Source: Phycicoccus sp. HDW14
GTDB taxonomy: Bacteria > Actinomycetota > Actinomycetes > Actinomycetales > Dermatophilaceae
Assembly: GCF_011383005.1 (NCBI RefSeq)
Contig: NZ_CP049935.1
Coordinates: forward strand, 3,472,001-3,536,000
DNA: 64,000 bases
Reading direction: 5' to 3'
Below are positions 1-10,046 of this stretch, piece by piece (positions within the stretch are counted from its first letter, which is position 1; every line of letters starts with the position of its first letter). Below the pieces are notes generated by a model. The model did no database searches. It had not been told where the DNA came from and worked only from the letters and a program-made list of their open reading frames with translations. The position numbers were made by a program, and so were the translations under genes.

Positions 1-1479
1 CTGTCCCGCTTCTACGACCAGGTCGACCGGCCCGAGCAGCTGCCGGCCGCCCTCCTCGGCGCCTGCCGCGTGCTCACCGACCCGGCCGAGACCGGCGCCG
101 CGACCATCTCCCTCCCGCAGGACGTCCAGGCCGAGGCCTTCGACTGGCCGGTCGAGCTCTTCGCCGAGCGAGTGTGGCACGTGGCGCGCCCGCCGGCCGA
201 GCCGTCGCGGCTGGGCGACGTCGCCGACGCCGTCCGGGCGTCCGAGCGCCCGCTGGTCGTCGCCGGCGGAGGCGTCCACTACTCCGGCGCCGAGGCGGCG
301 CTCGCGGCGTTCGCCGAGGCCACCGGCATCCCGGTCGCCGAGACCCAGGCCGGGAAGGGCTCTCTGCCGCACGGCCACCCTCAGCTCGTCGGGGCGGTCG
401 GCTCGACCGGGACGACGGCGGCCAACGCCCTCGCGGCCGAGGCCGACCTCGTCATCGGCATCGGCACGCGCTGGTCCGACTTCGCGACCGCGTCCCGGAC
501 CGCGTTCCGCGAGAACGGGGTCCGCTTCGCCAGCCTCAACGTCGCCTCCTTCGACGCCGGCAAGCACAGCGGGCTGGCCCTCGTCGCCGACGCCCGCTCC
601 GGCCTCGACGCGCTGACCGAGGCCCTCGACGGATGGCACGTCGGCACCGCTCACGCCGAGCGCACCGCCGACCTCTGGCAGCAGTGGGACGCCCGGGTCG
701 AGGCCACCTACGACCCGCCCGCCGAGGTCACCGACGCGCTCGCCGAGGGCCTGCTCACCCAGGGCCAGGTGCTCGGGGTCGTCAACGAGCACACCGACCC
801 GCGCGACGTCGTCCTCTGTGCCGCCGGCTCGATGCCCGGCGACCTGCACAAGCTGTGGCGGGTGCGCGACCGGAAGGGGTACCACGTCGAGTACGGGTAC
901 TCGTGCATGGGCTACGAGATCCCCGGCGCCCTCGGCGTCGCGCTGGCCGACGACACCCGCGACGTGTTCGCGATGGTCGGCGACGGCGGCTACCTCATGA
1001 TGCCGACCGAGCTCGTCGTCGCCGTCCAGGAGCGGGTCAAGCTCGTCGTCGTCCTCGTCCAGAACCACGGCTTCCACTCGATCGGCTCGCTCTCCGAGGG
1101 TCTCGGCTCGCAGCGCTTCGGCACGAGCTACGAGTACCGCGGGGGTGACGGGCGGCTCGACGGCGGCCACCTGCCCGTCGACCTGGCCGCCAACGCCCGC
1201 AGCCTCGGTGCCCACGTCGTCGAGGTGCACTCGCGCGACGAGCTCGTCGCCGCGGTGGCCGACGCCCGGGCCTGGCCGCGCGACGGCGGGCCGTTCGTCA
1301 TCCACGTCGAGACCGACCCGCGCGTCCACTCGCCCTCGAGCGACTCGTGGTGGGACGTCCCGGTCGCGCAGACCTCGACGCTCGAGTCCACCCGCGCCGC
1401 GTCCGACGCCTACCGGGCGGCCAAGGCCGACCAGCGCCCCCACCTCGCACCCACCACCCCGAAGGAGACCACCCGGTGA
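1..1479 (+). CDS. iolD: 3D-(3,5/4)-trihydroxycyclohexane-1,2-dione hydrolase, 5' truncated
   Basis: The reading frame is open from base 1, so the N-terminal part lies outside the window; 492 codons are visible, against about 640 for the family. The visible part is the central and C-terminal half of a thiamine-diphosphate enzyme, with the GDGGYLMM cofactor motif near base 980 and the downstream NHGFHSIGS segment. IolD opens the ring of the diketone intermediate in cytosolic myo-inositol breakdown. The stop overlaps the start of an inositol-dehydrogenase-like gene and mmsA/iolA follows, which supports the assignment over other ThDP enzymes such as acetolactate synthase. Confidence 0.9.
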   Translation: MSRFYDQVDRPEQLPAALLGACRVLTDPAETGAATISLPQDVQAEAFDWPVELFAERVWHVARPPAEPSRLGDVADAVRASERPLVVAGGGVHYSGAEAALAAFAEATGIPVAETQAGKGSLPHGHPQLVGAVGSTGTTAANALAAEADLVIGIGTRWSDFATASRTAFRENGVRFASLNVASFDAGKHSGLALVADARSGLDALTEALDGWHVGTAHAERTADLWQQWDARVEATYDPPAEVTDALAEGLLTQGQVLGVVNEHTDPRDVVLCAAGSMPGDLHKLWRVRDRKGYHVEYGYSCMGYEIPGALGVALADDTRDVFAMVGDGGYLMMPTELVVAVQERVKLVVVLVQNHGFHSIGSLSEGLGSQRFGTSYEYRGGDGRLDGGHLPVDLAANARSLGAHVVEVHSRDELVAAVADARAWPRDGGPFVIHVETDPRVHSPSSDSWWDVPVAQTSTLESTRAASDAYRAAKADQRPHLAPTTPKETTR

Positions 1480-2537
1480 GCCACCCCACCGTGCGCGTCG
1501 GCGCCGTCGGCGTCGGCCTCATGGGCACCGACCACGCCGAGCGGCTGGCCACCCGGGTCGCCGGCGCCTCGCTCGTCGCCGTCAGCGACCCCGACACCGC
1601 GCGGGCCGGCGCGCTCGCGGACCGGCTCGGCGTGCGCGCGGTCGACGACCCGCTCGAGCTCGTCGCCTCCCCGGACGTCGACGCCGTCGTCATCGCCTCG
1701 CCCGGGTTCGTCCACGAGGAGCAGGTCCTCGCCTGCCTCGCCGCGGGCACCCCGGTGCTCTGCGAGAAGCCGCTGACGATGGACGACGCGTCGTCCCTGC
1801 GGCTCGTCGAGGCCGAGGCGGCGCTCGGGCGCCGACTCGTCACCGTCGGGTTCATGCGCCGCTTCGACCCCGAGTACGCGCAGGCCAGGGCGGCGCTGGC
1901 CGGTGGTGCGCACGGCCGGCTGCTCGTCCTGCACAACGTGCACCGCAACCGGTCGGTCCCCAACGCGGACTTCCGCTCGGAGATGATCGTGCGCGACAGC
2001 CTCGTCCACGAGGTCGACTCCTCGCGCTTCCTCTTCGACGACGAGGTCGTCGAGGTCACCGTCCTGGCGCCGGCCCCGACGTCGCACGCCGCCGAGGGGG
2101 TGCTCGACCCGCAGGTCGCGCTCTTCCGGATGGCCGGCGGCGGCCTCGTCACCAGCGAGGTCTTCGTCAACAGCCAGGTCGGCTACGAGGTGCGCTTCGA
2201 GGCGGTGGCCGAGCGCGGGACCCTGACCGCCGGGCTGCACACCACCGGCCTGCTGACCACCGGGGTCGGGAGCGACGCCGGGCGCTGGGGCGGCCCGGTG
2301 CCGGACGACTACCGCGTCCGGTTCGCCCGGGCCTACGACGCCGAGGTGCAGGCCTGGGTCGACGGCATCCGGTCCGGAACCGGCGCGGTCGGTGCCTCGG
2401 CCTGGGACGGCTACGCGGCCACCGCCGTCAGCACCGCCGGGATGGCCTCGCTGGCCTCCGGCACGCCCGTCGCCGTCGACCTCGCCGACCGCCCACCGCT
2501 GTACGCCGCGACCGCTGATCCCGTCGCCGGTCCGTGA
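1476..2537 (+). CDS. iolG: Gfo/Idh/MocA oxidoreductase, probable inositol 2-dehydrogenase
   Basis: This 353-aa protein has an N-terminal Rossmann fold (VGAVGVGLMG, residues about 8-17) and the CEKPLTMD motif near residue 95 that marks the family's catalytic lysine. Such enzymes use NAD(P) to oxidise polyols; inositol 2-dehydrogenase catalyses the first step of the pathway served by iolD. The GTG start lies inside the iolD stop (GTGA overlap), so the two are translationally coupled. The family is broad, and a scyllo-inositol or other sugar-alcohol substrate is possible. Confidence 0.78.
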   Translation: MSHPTVRVGAVGVGLMGTDHAERLATRVAGASLVAVSDPDTARAGALADRLGVRAVDDPLELVASPDVDAVVIASPGFVHEEQVLACLAAGTPVLCEKPLTMDDASSLRLVEAEAALGRRLVTVGFMRRFDPEYAQARAALAGGAHGRLLVLHNVHRNRSVPNADFRSEMIVRDSLVHEVDSSRFLFDDEVVEVTVLAPAPTSHAAEGVLDPQVALFRMAGGGLVTSEVFVNSQVGYEVRFEAVAERGTLTAGLHTTGLLTTGVGSDAGRWGGPVPDDYRVRFARAYDAEVQAWVDGIRSGTGAVGASAWDGYAATAVSTAGMASLASGTPVAVDLADRPPLYAATADPVAGP

Positions 2538-2614
2538 ACCGACCACGGACTCCACACGGCCCGGCCGACCTGACACACTGAATCCACCACCCGCACGGAC
2601 AAGGACCGATACCC

Positions 2615-4120
<1,506 letters not shown>

Positions 4121-4124
4121 GCGG

Positions 4125-4164
4125 CCCGGGCGTCACGCATCGTTGTGGGTTCGTGACGCCCGGG
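4125..4164 (+). terminator. Hairpin terminator after mmsA
   Basis: Perfect 13-bp inverted repeat with arms 4125-4137 and 4152-4164 and a 14-nt loop, four bases after the mmsA stop. There is no clear U tract, as is usual in high-GC actinobacteria. It should end the inositol transcript. Confidence 0.7.
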
Positions 4165-4261
4165 ATGCGGTCCCGATGTGGTCGTGACGGGGTTTCTGGC
4201 TCATCATGGGTCGGTGTGCCGGACGGGACGGCGCCGCAGGTCAGGAAGGTGGACCGGTTCC

Positions 4262-5680
4262 ATGGGGTCACGCAGGAAGGCGCTGGTCGGCGCTGCCGTC
4301 GCGGTGCCGCTGGCGCTCACGGGGGTTGGCACGGCCTACGCGTCGCACTACTCGGACCTCGCGCTGCCGGGCAGTGCCGTCGGCGGGACGTCGGTCGCGG
4401 GCCTGACGCGCGACGAGGTCGCCGCCTCGGTGCGCCAGCGGGCCGAGGCCCTCACGGTCACCGTCCACAACGGCTCGTCCACCCGGTCGGCGCACCTGCG
4501 TGACCTCGGGTACGCGGTCGACGTCGACGCCACCGTCGAGGCGGTCTTCGCCGCCAACCGCAGCTGGTCGAGGTACGCCACCTCCCTCGTCTCGGTCCAC
4601 GACGTCGACGCCGTCGTCACCACCGACGCCGCCGCCGTGGCCGCCGCCGTCGACACCCTCGTCGAGGAGGCCGGCGAGTCCGGGCGCGACGCCACGGTCG
4701 CCCTGGCGAAGAACCGGAAGTCCTTCGTGGTCACGCCCGCCGTCGCCGGTCGCACCGTCGACCCCGCCAGCCTCCAGGACGTCGTGGCCGAGGCGGCCCG
4801 CGACCTCGTGCCCGCCGAGGCCGAGGTCGCCTTCGTCGCCGGCACGCCGGACGTCACGACGGCGGCCGCGCAGGCCTTCGCCGACGCCGCCAACGCGGTC
4901 GTCAAGGCGCCCGTCGTGCTCGACACGGGCGAGAAGAAGTACTCGGCCAAGGCCGTCACCAAGGCCGCCTGGGTGACGCTCCCCGCGGCCGGCACTCCCC
5001 TGGGCAGGCCCGTCGTCGACCGCGCGAAGGTCAAGGCGTGGGTCGACGGGGTCGCCGAGAAGGCCGAGCGCGACCCGCACAAGGGCCTGCGCTACCTCGA
5101 CAGCTCGGGCAAGGTCCGCAAGGTCGCCAGCGAGAAGGTCGACGGCCGCACGGTGAAGAACGGCGACGCCCTCGTCGGCGCCACCGTCGCGGCCCTGGCG
5201 TCGGGCACGAAGTACTCCGGGACGCTGGCCTACTCGACGACCAAGGCCACCTGGGAGGAGCGACGGATCGCTCCGGGTGCCGAGAACCTCGCCTACCCGG
5301 CGGGCGTCGGCGAGAAGTGGATCGACGTCAACCTCAGCCGGCACACGATGACGGCCTACGTCGGCGCCGACGTCGTCTACGGCCCGGTCGCGATGGTCAA
5401 CGGCTCGGCGCAGAAGCCGACCGTCACCGGCACGTTCTCCGTGTACTACAAGAACCCGCTGATGACGATGCGCGGCAGCAACGCCGACGGCACGAACTAC
5501 GAGACGCCCGACGTCCCGTGGTCCTCGTTCTTCCACCGCGGGTTCGCCCTGCACGGTGCGCCGTGGCGCAAGACCTTCGGCTACTCGGCCTCGCACGGCT
5601 GCGTCAACCTCCCGGTGCCGGTCGCCAAGTGGGTCTACGACTTCGCGACCATCGGCACGTCGGTCACCAGCCACTACTGA
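4262..5680 (+). CDS. Secreted L,D-transpeptidase (YkuD) with N-terminal wall-binding region
   Basis: This 472-aa protein starts with an Arg/Lys-rich N-terminus and a hydrophobic signal segment (residues about 5-25). A long alpha/beta region of the PG_binding_4 type comes next. The C-terminal YkuD domain has the catalytic signature SHGCVNLP, with the nucleophilic Cys near residue 447 and a preceding LHGAPW motif. L,D-transpeptidases make 3-3 peptidoglycan crosslinks outside the membrane. The ATG at 4262 was chosen because it has an AGGAAGG-type ribosome site and opens the signal peptide; an in-frame GTG at 4178 would add an unlikely basic extension. Confidence 0.88.
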   Translation: MGSRRKALVGAAVAVPLALTGVGTAYASHYSDLALPGSAVGGTSVAGLTRDEVAASVRQRAEALTVTVHNGSSTRSAHLRDLGYAVDVDATVEAVFAANRSWSRYATSLVSVHDVDAVVTTDAAAVAAAVDTLVEEAGESGRDATVALAKNRKSFVVTPAVAGRTVDPASLQDVVAEAARDLVPAEAEVAFVAGTPDVTTAAAQAFADAANAVVKAPVVLDTGEKKYSAKAVTKAAWVTLPAAGTPLGRPVVDRAKVKAWVDGVAEKAERDPHKGLRYLDSSGKVRKVASEKVDGRTVKNGDALVGATVAALASGTKYSGTLAYSTTKATWEERRIAPGAENLAYPAGVGEKWIDVNLSRHTMTAYVGADVVYGPVAMVNGSAQKPTVTGTFSVYYKNPLMTMRGSNADGTNYETPDVPWSSFFHRGFALHGAPWRKTFGYSASHGCVNLPVPVAKWVYDFATIGTSVTSHY

Positions 5681-5690
5681 CCGGGCCGCC

Positions 5691-6443
5691 TCAGCCGAGC
5701 AGGAGGGCGGCGGCGGCGACGGCCGAGGCGAGGAGCACGGCGACGTCGAACCCGCGCTGGCTGATCCGCCGCACCGTCGCGTACCCGAGCACGCCGCCGA
5801 GGAGCACGAGCGGGGCGAGCAGCCCGGCGCGGCCCGCGTCGCGCCAGTGCAGCAGCCCGAGGCCGACCGAGAACGGCACCTTGACGAGGTTGACGATGAG
5901 GAAGAACCACGCGTTGGTGCCGACGAACCGGCGCTTGTCGATGCCCGAGGCCGAGAGGTAGAGCGTCATCACGGCGCCGGCGGCGTTGGCCGTCATCGTC
6001 GCGAAGCCCGCCGCCGTGCCCGCGGCCCACGACGCCGCCCGCCGCTCGTGCACCGTGGAGGCCTCCTCACCCGAGCGCCACTTCACCCACAGCTGGAGCA
6101 GCACGAGGGCCAGCAGGATGCCGCCGATGCTGCGCCGCAGGACGGTGTCGTCGACGAGGCCGAGGAAGACCGAGCCGAGGACCAGGCCGGGCAGGACGGC
6201 CGGGAGGAGCCGCCGGACGATGGCCCAGTCGGCGTCGCGCCGGTAGTGCCACACCGCGACGAGGTCGCCGACGATGAGCACCGCGAGGATGGCCCCGGTC
6301 GACTGCCGGGCGGGCAGGACCGAGGCGAAGATCGCCACCGACACGACGGCGAGCCCGCCGAGCGCGGTCTTGGAGTAGCCGATGACGAGCGCCGCGACGC
6401 CCATCGACAGCGCCGCGAGAGCGGTGCCGCCGAGCAGCTCCAC
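5691..6443 (-). CDS. TauE/SafE-family anion exporter
   Basis: This is a 250-aa integral membrane protein with about eight hydrophobic segments. The N-terminal GYSKTALGG motif is typical of TauE/SafE (DUF81) proteins, which are proposed to export sulfite, sulfoacetate or other organic anions. It converges on the L,D-transpeptidase gene with only 10 bp between the stops. No partner gene points to a substrate. Confidence 0.8.
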   Translation of the reverse strand: MELLGGTALAALSMGVAALVIGYSKTALGGLAVVSVAIFASVLPARQSTGAILAVLIVGDLVAVWHYRRDADWAIVRRLLPAVLPGLVLGSVFLGLVDDTVLRRSIGGILLALVLLQLWVKWRSGEEASTVHERRAASWAAGTAAGFATMTANAAGAVMTLYLSASGIDKRRFVGTNAWFFLIVNLVKVPFSVGLGLLHWRDAGRAGLLAPLVLLGGVLGYATVRRISQRGFDVAVLLASAVAAAALLLG

Positions 6444-6499
6444 TCCGCCTCCGATCGCCCGACCCCGTCAGGCTCGACGATAGCCGGGACGGACGCGGC

Positions 6500-6991
6500 T
6501 CAGCGGGTGCCGAAGTCCTGGGTCCAGTAGATCCAGTACGTGCCGGAGCCCTTCGAGACACCGACGCCGACGGCCTTGTTCTTGCAGTTGAGGATGTTCT
6601 TGCGGTGGCCGGTGCTCTTCATCCAGGCGTCGACGACGGCCTTGGCGGTGCGCTGGCCGGCGGCGATGTTCTCGGCCGAGCCGTAGGGGTACTTCTGCGC
6701 CTTGATCCGGTCCCAGGGGCTGCGGCCGTCCTTGGAGGTGTGGCTGAAGTAGTTCTTCGTCCGCATGTCGACGCTGTGCAGGACCGCGGCGTTGCGCAGG
6801 GCGGTGCTCGTGCGCAGCGGGGCGCAGCCGACCTTCTTGCGCTGGGCGTTGACGAGGGTGATGACGTCCTTCTGCATCTGGCTGTTCGTCGCGGCGCTCG
6901 CGGGCTCGGCGGCGACGAAGCCGACCGGGGCCAGCAACGCGGTGCAGGCGAGGGCGCGCAGGGCGGTGGAGCGCAGGGTGGGGTGGGTCAC
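6500..6991 (-). CDS. Secreted CAP/SCP-domain protein
   Basis: The 163-aa product begins with a signal peptide ending near AEPASA. A CAP domain follows, recognisable from LVNAQRKKVGCAPL, HSVDMRTKNYFSHTS, the AENIAAG motif and WMKSTGHRKNILN. Bacterial CAP proteins are extracellular, and most have no known substrate. The GTG at 6991 has a GAGGT ribosome site and gives a good signal peptide; a longer frame to 7066 has neither. Confidence 0.85.
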   Translation of the reverse strand: MTHPTLRSTALRALACTALLAPVGFVAAEPASAATNSQMQKDVITLVNAQRKKVGCAPLRTSTALRNAAVLHSVDMRTKNYFSHTSKDGRSPWDRIKAQKYPYGSAENIAAGQRTAKAVVDAWMKSTGHRKNILNCKNKAVGVGVSKGSGTYWIYWTQDFGTR

Positions 6992-7154
6992 GGCGGTACC
7001 TCGGGGTCGGGGGCAGGGGGTCCGGGGCGCGGCCACGGTAACCCGTCGGGGTGGGGTCGCGCACACCCGTCGGGCCCGGCACGGACCGAACGGGGGATGC
7101 CGACCGCCCCGGCCGTGCGGGGCCGGGGGCGGTCGGTGCGGGGCGCGGGGGCCG

Positions 7155-8455
7155 TCAGTAGCGGCGGCCGAGCTTCTTCTTGCGCCAGGCCTTGGTCAGC
7201 TCGAGCTTGACGATGTCGCGGCGCCGACGGCCCTCGACCTTGTTCGGCAGCGAGAGCTGGACGACCTTCCAGTACACCGACGCGGCCTGCTTGCCGAGCG
7301 ACCCGGTGACGTAGGGCAGGTCGTTGCGCTCCATGAGGTCGCGGATGCGGGGGCGATCTCGGCGTACCGGTTGCTCGGCATGTCCGGGAAGAGGTGGTGC
7401 TCGATCTGGTGGCTGAGGTTGCCGCTCATCACGTGCATCGCCTTCGACCCCGAGATGTTGCCGGAGCCGAGCATCTGGCGCAGGTACCACTCGCCACGGG
7501 TCTCGCCGTCGATCGAGGTCTTCTCGAAGGTCGCGATCCCGGGCGGGAAGTGTCCGCAGATGATGACCGTGTTGGTCCACACGTTGCGCACGAGGTTGGC
7601 GACGACGTTGGCCGTCAGCGTCGTGCGGGCCGAGCCGGTGGCCGCCGAGAGCGCCGGGTGGACGAGGTAGTCCTTCGTCGCCTGGCGCTTGATCTTCTGG
7701 ACGACCTCGTCGCGGTCGGCGCGGAACTTCGCCTTGTCCTCCTCGCTCATCCGGTTCTTCTTCGCGAGGTAGCCGCCGAGCTCGAGGTCGTAGGCCGCGA
7801 TGGAGTACTCGAAGAGCAGGGCGTTGCCGACGTGCCAGATCGGCTGGAAGAGGTAGAAGGGGCTCCACTTCTGGTCCTCGTCGACGCGCAGGATCCCGTA
7901 GCCGAGGTCGTTGTCGCGCCCGAGCACGTTGGTGAAGGTGTGGTGGATCTCGTTGTGGCTGTGCTTCCACTGCGAGGCCGGCGAGGCGTTGTCCCACTCC
8001 CACGCGGTCGAGTGGATCTTCGGGTCACGCATCCAGTCCCACTGGCCGTGCATGACGTTGTGGCCGATCTCCATGTTCTCGAGGATCTTGGCCACCGACA
8101 GGCCGGCCGTGCCGATCCACCAGGCCGGGCGAAAGCCCTTGACCTTGACGTTGCTGAAGAGCAGGGCTGCGCGAGAACCCATCTCGAGGTATCGCTGGAC
8201 CTTGATGACCTTGCGGATGTAAGCCGCGTCGGCCGCGCCACGGCTGTCCATGACCTCCTTGCGGAGGGCGTCGAGCTCGACGCCGATGGCCTCGATCTGG
8301 TCGGGGGTCAGGTGCGCCGCGGGGTTGGGCCGGCCCGACTTCTTGAGGGCCGGGCGCTGCGGGCGCGGGGTGTCGCTCTGGACGCGCAGGCGGGGGTTGA
8401 TGCCCTGGGGCTTGGTCGAGCCGTGGCTCGGGGTGCGCTCGGGTGCGAGGGTCAT
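7155..8455 (-). CDS. Membrane fatty-acid desaturase (DesA3-like), frame broken by one missing base
   Basis: About 433 aa when repaired. Three histidine boxes bind the di-iron centre: HNVMH (residues 132-136), HSHNEIHH (165-172) and HQIEHH (near 350). Family members desaturate acyl-CoA or phospholipid chains at the membrane. The frame shifts at the G5 run 7349-7353; one added base joins SNRYAEIAP to RIRDLMERNDLPY and the normal C-terminus. The reductase gene 41 bp upstream on the same strand is the expected electron donor, as in the mycobacterial desA3-Rv3230c pair. The break looks like a sequencing deletion, since every motif is intact. Confidence 0.88.
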
Positions 8456-8496
8456 GAGGGGTCCTTCCGTGAGGTGTGCGGGAGGGCGGTCGGTGG

Positions 8497-9657
8497 TCAG
8501 AGGTCGAGCTCGCAGGAGCCCGCGACGGCGTTGACGCAGGTCTGGACGGGCAGTGGCTCGTCGGACTCGTGCACGGTGACCTCGCCGGTGCGCAGGTCAC
8601 GGATCGCGCCGGAGCGCAGGGGCACGACGCAGCCGAAGCAGATGCCCATCCGGCACCCGCTCGGCATGAGGACGCCGGCGTCCTCGCCGGCGTCGAGGAT
8701 GGCGGTCGAGCCGTCGGCCTCGACGACCCGGCTGCTCTTGGCGAAGGTGACGGTGCCGCCCTCGCCGGGCTCGACGACGCTGGGCCGGAAGCGCTCGACG
8801 TGGAGGCGCTCGGGCAGGCCGGCGTCGGCCCAGTGCTGCTCGGCGGCGTCGAGCAGGGCGGTCGGGCCGCAGAGCCAGGTCTCGCGCTCGCGCCAGTCGG
8901 GGACGAGGGCGTCGAGGCGGGCGAGGTCGAGGACCCCGTGCACGTCGTCGAGGTTGAGGCTGAGGGCGAGGCGCCCGGCGTCGTGGTGGCCGGCGAGCTC
9001 GGTGGCGAAGATGACGTCGCGCTCGCTCGGGGCGCAGTGCACGTGGGCGACGTCGTCGAGCTCGCCGAGGTGGTTGCGCAGCATCCCCATGACCGGCGTG
9101 ATGCCGCTGCCGGCGGTGAGGAAGAGGACCTTGGCCGGGGCCGGGGTGGGGAGGGTGAAGTCGCCGGTGGCCTGGTCGAGCATCACGAGGGTGCCGGGGG
9201 CGGCGTGCCGCACGAGGTGGGTGGAGACCCGGCCCTCGGGGATCGCCTTGGTCGTGATGGCGACGCAGCCGGCCGGGATGCCCGCGGCCGCCGAGCCGTC
9301 GGCGCGGTGGGTCAGGCTGTAGGCCCGCCAGTGCCGCACGCCGTCGATGTCGACGCCGATGCGGATGTACTGGCCGGGGACGTGCCCGCGCCAGCCACGA
9401 CCGGGCCGGATGACGACGGTGGCGGCGTCGGCGGTCTCGGGGCGGACCTCGACGATGCGTCCGCGCAGGTCGGCGCCGGTGCGCATCGGGTCGAGCAGGT
9501 CGAGGTAGTCGTCGGGGACGAGGGGTGTGGCGAGGGCCTCGGCCACCTTGCGCGCTCCTCGCACCAGGCCGCCGAGCGGGCCGGGGGCGTGGGCGCCGAG
9601 GCGCGGCCGGAGGGCCCCCGGGGTGGGGGTCGGTCGGTCGACGGTGGATGCGCTCAC
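8497..9657 (-). CDS. Ferredoxin-type NAD(P)H reductase, electron donor to the desaturase (Rv3230c-like)
   Basis: This 386-aa protein has an FAD-binding domain (RAYS, residues 111-114), an NAD(P) domain with GSGITPVMGM, and a C-terminal plant-type 2Fe-2S domain with Cys-X4-Cys-X2-Cys (about 331-339) plus a fourth Cys near 371. It passes electrons from NAD(P)H to the adjacent desaturase. The GTG at 9657 starts about 10 bp downstream of a cluster of CGTAA half-sites, so the pair is probably under repressor control. Confidence 0.88.
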   Translation of the reverse strand: MSASTVDRPTPTPGALRPRLGAHAPGPLGGLVRGARKVAEALATPLVPDDYLDLLDPMRTGADLRGRIVEVRPETADAATVVIRPGRGWRGHVPGQYIRIGVDIDGVRHWRAYSLTHRADGSAAAGIPAGCVAITTKAIPEGRVSTHLVRHAAPGTLVMLDQATGDFTLPTPAPAKVLFLTAGSGITPVMGMLRNHLGELDDVAHVHCAPSERDVIFATELAGHHDAGRLALSLNLDDVHGVLDLARLDALVPDWRERETWLCGPTALLDAAEQHWADAGLPERLHVERFRPSVVEPGEGGTVTFAKSSRVVEADGSTAILDAGEDAGVLMPSGCRMGICFGCVVPLRSGAIRDLRTGEVTVHESDEPLPVQTCVNAVAGSCELDL

Positions 9658-9665
9658 TACCCCAG

Positions 9666-9702
9666 CGTAACCTACGTTCGCGTAACTTACGATTCCGTAA
9701 CC
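9666..9702. promoter_or_regulatory. Operator-like cluster upstream of the reductase-desaturase operon
   Basis: Three CGTAAC half-sites recur every 15 bp, starting at 9666, 9681 and 9696. They form overlapping palindromes: CGTAACTTACG at 9681-9691, and TTACG-N4-CGTAA at 9687-9700. A near copy with one mismatch is CTACG-N4-CGTAA at 9672-9685. The cluster lies immediately upstream of the GTG start. The arrangement suggests cooperative binding of a TetR-type regulator, but no such gene is adjacent and the regulator is unknown. Confidence 0.55.
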
Positions 9703-9763
9703 AAGGATTCACTCAGGGGCGCACCCGACGCCCGAGGGGGCGCAACGGTTCCGGGCCCCCACT

Positions 9764-10037
9764 GGGACGCCAGGAAGGCTTCCTGGTGGCGGATGCGGGT
9801 GGTCACCCCTGTTGGGGCGCCAGGACGGCTTCCCGGTGGCGGAAGTGGGGTGGTCACCCCTGGTGGGGCGTCAGGAGGGCTTCCTGGTGGCGGAAGTGGG
9901 GTGGTCACCCCTGCTGGGGCGCCAGGACGGCTTCCCGGTGGCGGATGCGGGGTGGTCGCCCCTGGTGGGGCGCCAGGACGGCTTCCCGGTGGCGGAAGTG
10001 GGGTGGTTACCCCTGCTGGGGCGTCAGGAGGGCTTCC
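9764..10037. repeat. 51-bp tandem repeat array, five units plus a partial
   Basis: Units begin at 9764 (50 bp), 9814, 9865, 9916 and 9967 (51 bp each), with a truncated unit from 10018. Each unit contains a GGGGTG-N2-CACCCC palindrome and a CAGGA-N3-CTTCC(C/T)GG inverted element; in unit 1 the latter is a perfect 8-bp palindrome. The units differ at a few positions. The array fills the space between the selD stop and the operator cluster. The 51-bp unit is a multiple of three, so frames stay open on both strands, but nothing indicates translation. Confidence 0.85.
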
Positions 10038-10046
10038 AGGAACCGC

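Noticed and set aside
9764-10037. CRISPR array
   Set aside because: The 51-bp units are contiguous, with no unique spacers, and no cas gene is present.
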